From Martelella mediterranea DSM 17316 (GTDB taxonomy: Bacteria > Pseudomonadota > Alphaproteobacteria > Rhizobiales > Rhizobiaceae), in assembly GCF_002043005.1 (NCBI RefSeq), contig NZ_CP020330.1:4544001-4608000 (forward strand): 64,000 bases of DNA, written 5' to 3'. This document shows, piece by piece, positions 62,443 through 64,000 of the stretch (its first letter is position 1; each line of letters starts with the position of its first letter). Below the pieces are notes generated by a model that saw only the letters and a list, made by a program, of their open reading frames with translations, was not told the origin of the DNA and ran no database searches. Both the position numbers and the translations under genes were made by a program.

Positions 62443-62697
62443 AATCTCCCCCCTTGAGGGGCAGCGCTATCGCATATGGCGTAGCAGCTTGCTCCCAATA
62501 CTCTCTCCCGCTGGCGGGAGAGATGCCCCGAAAGGGGCAGTGAGGGTGGCGCAGTGCTTCAGATCGTGAGAGCGCTCGCGGGGATAGACTCCCCCCTCAC
62601 TGTCGCTGTCGCGACATCTCTCCCCTCCGGGGCGAGAAGATTGGGGGCTATGCGAGAAGGTCATATGCGATAGCGCTGCCCCTCAAGGGGGGAGATT
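62443..62697. repeat. Perfect 36-bp inverted repeat enclosing a dispersed element
   Basis: Bases 62443-62478 and 62662-62697 are exact reverse complements over all 36 positions (arm contains CCCCCCTTGAGGGGCAGCGC). The arms bracket a 183-base centre holding the second copy of the dispersed element seen at 36486. The whole lies between the convergent gcrA and nucleotidyltransferase-like genes. Such perfect arms suggest recent formation. Confidence 0.88.
62491..62654. repeat. Dispersed structured intergenic element, copy 2
   Basis: This 164-bp stretch aligns nearly base for base with 36493-36656. The 50 bases at 62503-62552 are identical to 36505-36554, and the block from CTCCCCCCTCACTGTCGCT to the ATTGGGGG end is conserved with a single change. 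It has the same internal hairpins as copy 1. The left end differs by a short insertion (AGCTTGC). The flanks are the arms of the 36-bp inverted repeat. Confidence 0.85.
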
Positions 62698-62716
62698 GTT
62701 GGTTTGAGAAACCGGA

Positions 62717-63292
62717 TCACCCATCCCAGCCGATCACCGTCAGATCCGGCCAGAGCGTCTTCCAGCGCTCAACCTTGTTCTCATACGCCTCGCGGGACAC
62801 CTGTGTCTTGTTCGGGCGCACGACGGCGTTGAGGAGATCGGCGAGACCGAAGGGCGCATCGCATTCGAAGCCCTCGCCCGTCGGTCTGATGCCGAAGGCG
62901 GTGGCTGTGGTCGGGAAGGTCGTGATCGCCTCCGAGACGCTGTCATATGCTTCGATGTCGAAGCCGAAACGGTCGCCGTACCAGAGATGCACCCGGGCCT
63001 GGTTCTTGACGTCGATCCAGGCAGGCAGAGCGGAAAAAGCCGCGCGGATACGGGCAGCATGGCGGGCTTCCGCCCGTTCCGACAGGTCGGTGGCATCGAA
63101 ATAGACGATATCGATATCCGCGATGCCGTGCGCCGGGTCCATCCCGAACCGGCGGTTCCAGACCGTCTGCGCCAGCGCGCCGGCCACCAGCCAGCAATCC
63201 GGAAGGTCGATCAGGCGCCAGTTTTCAAGAAGCGGCCTGATAAGCGGACTGTCCGATACCGCCGACATGACCTCTGATAGTTCAGCCTTCAT
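62717..63292 (-). CDS. Nucleotidyltransferase-like protein (COG3575/DUF925 family)
   Basis: A 191-residue protein with a nucleotidyltransferase-type core. LPDCWLVAGALAQTVWNRRFGM, then IADIDIVYFDATDLS, gives the glycine-rich and D-x-D metal-binding pattern of the fold, and NQARVHLWYGDRFG provides a third strand with histidine. PYRDAPFGL-type C-terminal segment (ECDAPFGLADLLNAVVRPN) is conserved in the family. The substrate is unknown. ATG 63292 (MKAELSEVMS) overlaps the fdhD stop by 11 bases. Confidence 0.72.
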   Translation of the reverse strand: MKAELSEVMSAVSDSPLIRPLLENWRLIDLPDCWLVAGALAQTVWNRRFGMDPAHGIADIDIVYFDATDLSERAEARHAARIRAAFSALPAWIDVKNQARVHLWYGDRFGFDIEAYDSVSEAITTFPTTATAFGIRPTGEGFECDAPFGLADLLNAVVRPNKTQVSREAYENKVERWKTLWPDLTVIGWDG

Positions 63293-64000
63293 CGGACCCC
63301 GCTGCGACGATCCGGTCGGCGCCGGTGTAGACGCTGAAGCCGTCGCCGCGCGCCGTGGCAATCAGCGTGACGCCGGCGGCCTCGGCGGTCTCGACGGCAA
63401 GCGCCGTTGGCGCGGAAATCGCGATCAGCACCGGGCTGCCGGCAATCGCCGCCTTCTGCACCATTTCCACCGAGAGCCGGCTGCTGACGACGATCGCACC
63501 CGCGCCTGCATCAATGTCCTCGCGCGCCAGGGCGCCGATCAGCTTGTCGAGCGCGTTATGGCGGCCGACATCCTCGCGCACCGCCAGCATGCCGTCGCCC
63601 GGACGGTAGAAGCCCGCGCCATGCACCGCGCGGGTGGCGGCAAACAGCGGCTGCGCGCGCGACAGCGCCTCCACGGCGGCATCCACCTCGTCGACCTGGA
63701 GGCGAAACTCCGGGGCGGCGATTTTCGGCACATCCCGCACGGCCGCATCGATGCTCTCCAGCCCGCAAAGCCCGCAGCCGACAGGCCCGGCCATGGAGCG
63801 GCGGCGGGCGGCAAGCGCCTCGGAGCGATCCGCCTGCAGCGTAATCTGCACATCGATGCCCTTGTCGAAGGCAACGACATCGACCGCCTCGATCTCCCGA
63901 GCATCCCTGATGATGCCTTCCGTCAGGCTGAAGCCATAGGCGAAATCGATGAGATCTTCGGGCGTCGCCATCATCACCGCATGGGTGGAACCGCCATAGC
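63282..64000 (-). CDS. fdhD: Formate dehydrogenase accessory sulfurtransferase FdhD (5' end outside window)
   Basis: Sulfur carrier that passes sulfur from a cysteine desulfurase to the molybdenum cofactor of formate dehydrogenase. The visible part opens in the YGGSTHAVMMATPEDLIDFAYGFSLTEG block near the N-terminus, contains the catalytic cysteine motif GPVGCGLCGLES and the conserved FAATRAVHGAGFY and VREDVGRHNALDKL. The frame stays open to the window edge, so the start lies beyond base 64000. Formate dehydrogenase genes are not in the window. Its stop overlaps the start of the nucleotidyltransferase-like gene. Confidence 0.93.
   Translation of the reverse strand, partial: YGGSTHAVMMATPEDLIDFAYGFSLTEGIIRDAREIEAVDVVAFDKGIDVQITLQADRSEALAARRRSMAGPVGCGLCGLESIDAAVRDVPKIAAPEFRLQVDEVDAAVEALSRAQPLFAATRAVHGAGFYRPGDGMLAVREDVGRHNALDKLIGALAREDIDAGAGAIVVSSRLSVEMVQKAAIAGSPVLIAISAPTALAVETAEAAGVTLIATARGDGFSVYTGADRIVAAGSDEG

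Overview
The window is a 64 kb stretch of high-GC chromosome from an alphaproteobacterium, most likely of the order Hyphomicrobiales (Rhizobiales), family Rhizobiaceae or a near relative. The evidence is the ftsY-yciB-ccmGDCBA order, a PodJ-like polarity protein, GcrA with GANTC sites, a rhizobial ExoD, the argD-argF-hslO run, a class II lysyl-tRNA synthetase next to gltX, and TIGR02186, DUF6460-like and GcrA families that are largely restricted to Alphaproteobacteria. A marine or plant-associated genus such as Martelella is possible, but the sequence alone cannot settle it. Nearly all of the window is housekeeping chromosome; I see no prophage, integrase, transposase or CRISPR array.

Layout. 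1-4 kb: the 3' end of ftsY, yciB, then the cytochrome c maturation operon on the minus strand (ccmA-ccmB-ccmC-ccmD-ccmG, with ccmD starting at TTG inside the ccmC stop). 4-9.5 kb: aconitase with a clear terminator, a stand-alone DnaB/RecA-type ATPase, exoD behind an EcfG-type promoter, and an exported DUF1223 protein. 9.5-15.5 kb: a 1339-residue PodJ-like protein behind a CtrA-like site and a GANTC site, then a TSUP transporter coupled to a TIGR02186 membrane protein. 15.5-24 kb: a kinase-fold phosphotransferase, the pdeM/DEXH-helicase DNA-repair pair, YitT, a small XRE-like regulator, a TPR-methyltransferase, a CAP-domain lipoprotein, pyrD and DUF952. 24-31.6 kb: a LuxR-type response regulator, an S24/XRE regulator, TerB, a large membrane glycosyltransferase, tRNA-Gly(CCC), a flavin disulfide oxidoreductase, DUF4126 and DUF475. 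31.6-40 kb: a sodium/solute-symporter-type hybrid histidine kinase, an aminotransferase, and galK-galT-galE. 40-45 kb: a sitABCD-type manganese/zinc ABC importer with a dyad-rich control region, then pyrC. 45-50 kb: a low-GC O-antigen-type acyltransferase (probable single-gene transfer), pxpA, an MFS transporter and a second phosphotransferase. 50-61 kb: lysS, gltX, terC, emrAB with a TetR regulator, hslO, argF and argD. 61-64 kb: gcrA, a nested palindromic repeat, a nucleotidyltransferase-like gene and the 5'-truncated fdhD.

Three themes tie genes together. Cell-cycle control: gcrA itself and podJ both carry GANTC sites upstream, and podJ also has a CtrA-like site. Metal balance: a Mn/Zn importer (sitABCD) lies in the same region as two TerC-superfamily proteins (DUF475 and TerC) that may export Mn, and the DUF475 gene has a long, structured leader. 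Stress response: exact GGAAC-N16/17-CGTT promoter matches precede exoD and emrAB.

The most unusual non-coding structure is a dispersed, highly structured element of about 165-173 bp present twice (36.5 kb and 62.5 kb). Each copy lies between convergent genes, and the second sits inside a perfect 36-bp inverted repeat. All coordinates, motifs and repeats were read by eye from the sequence; no database search was run.
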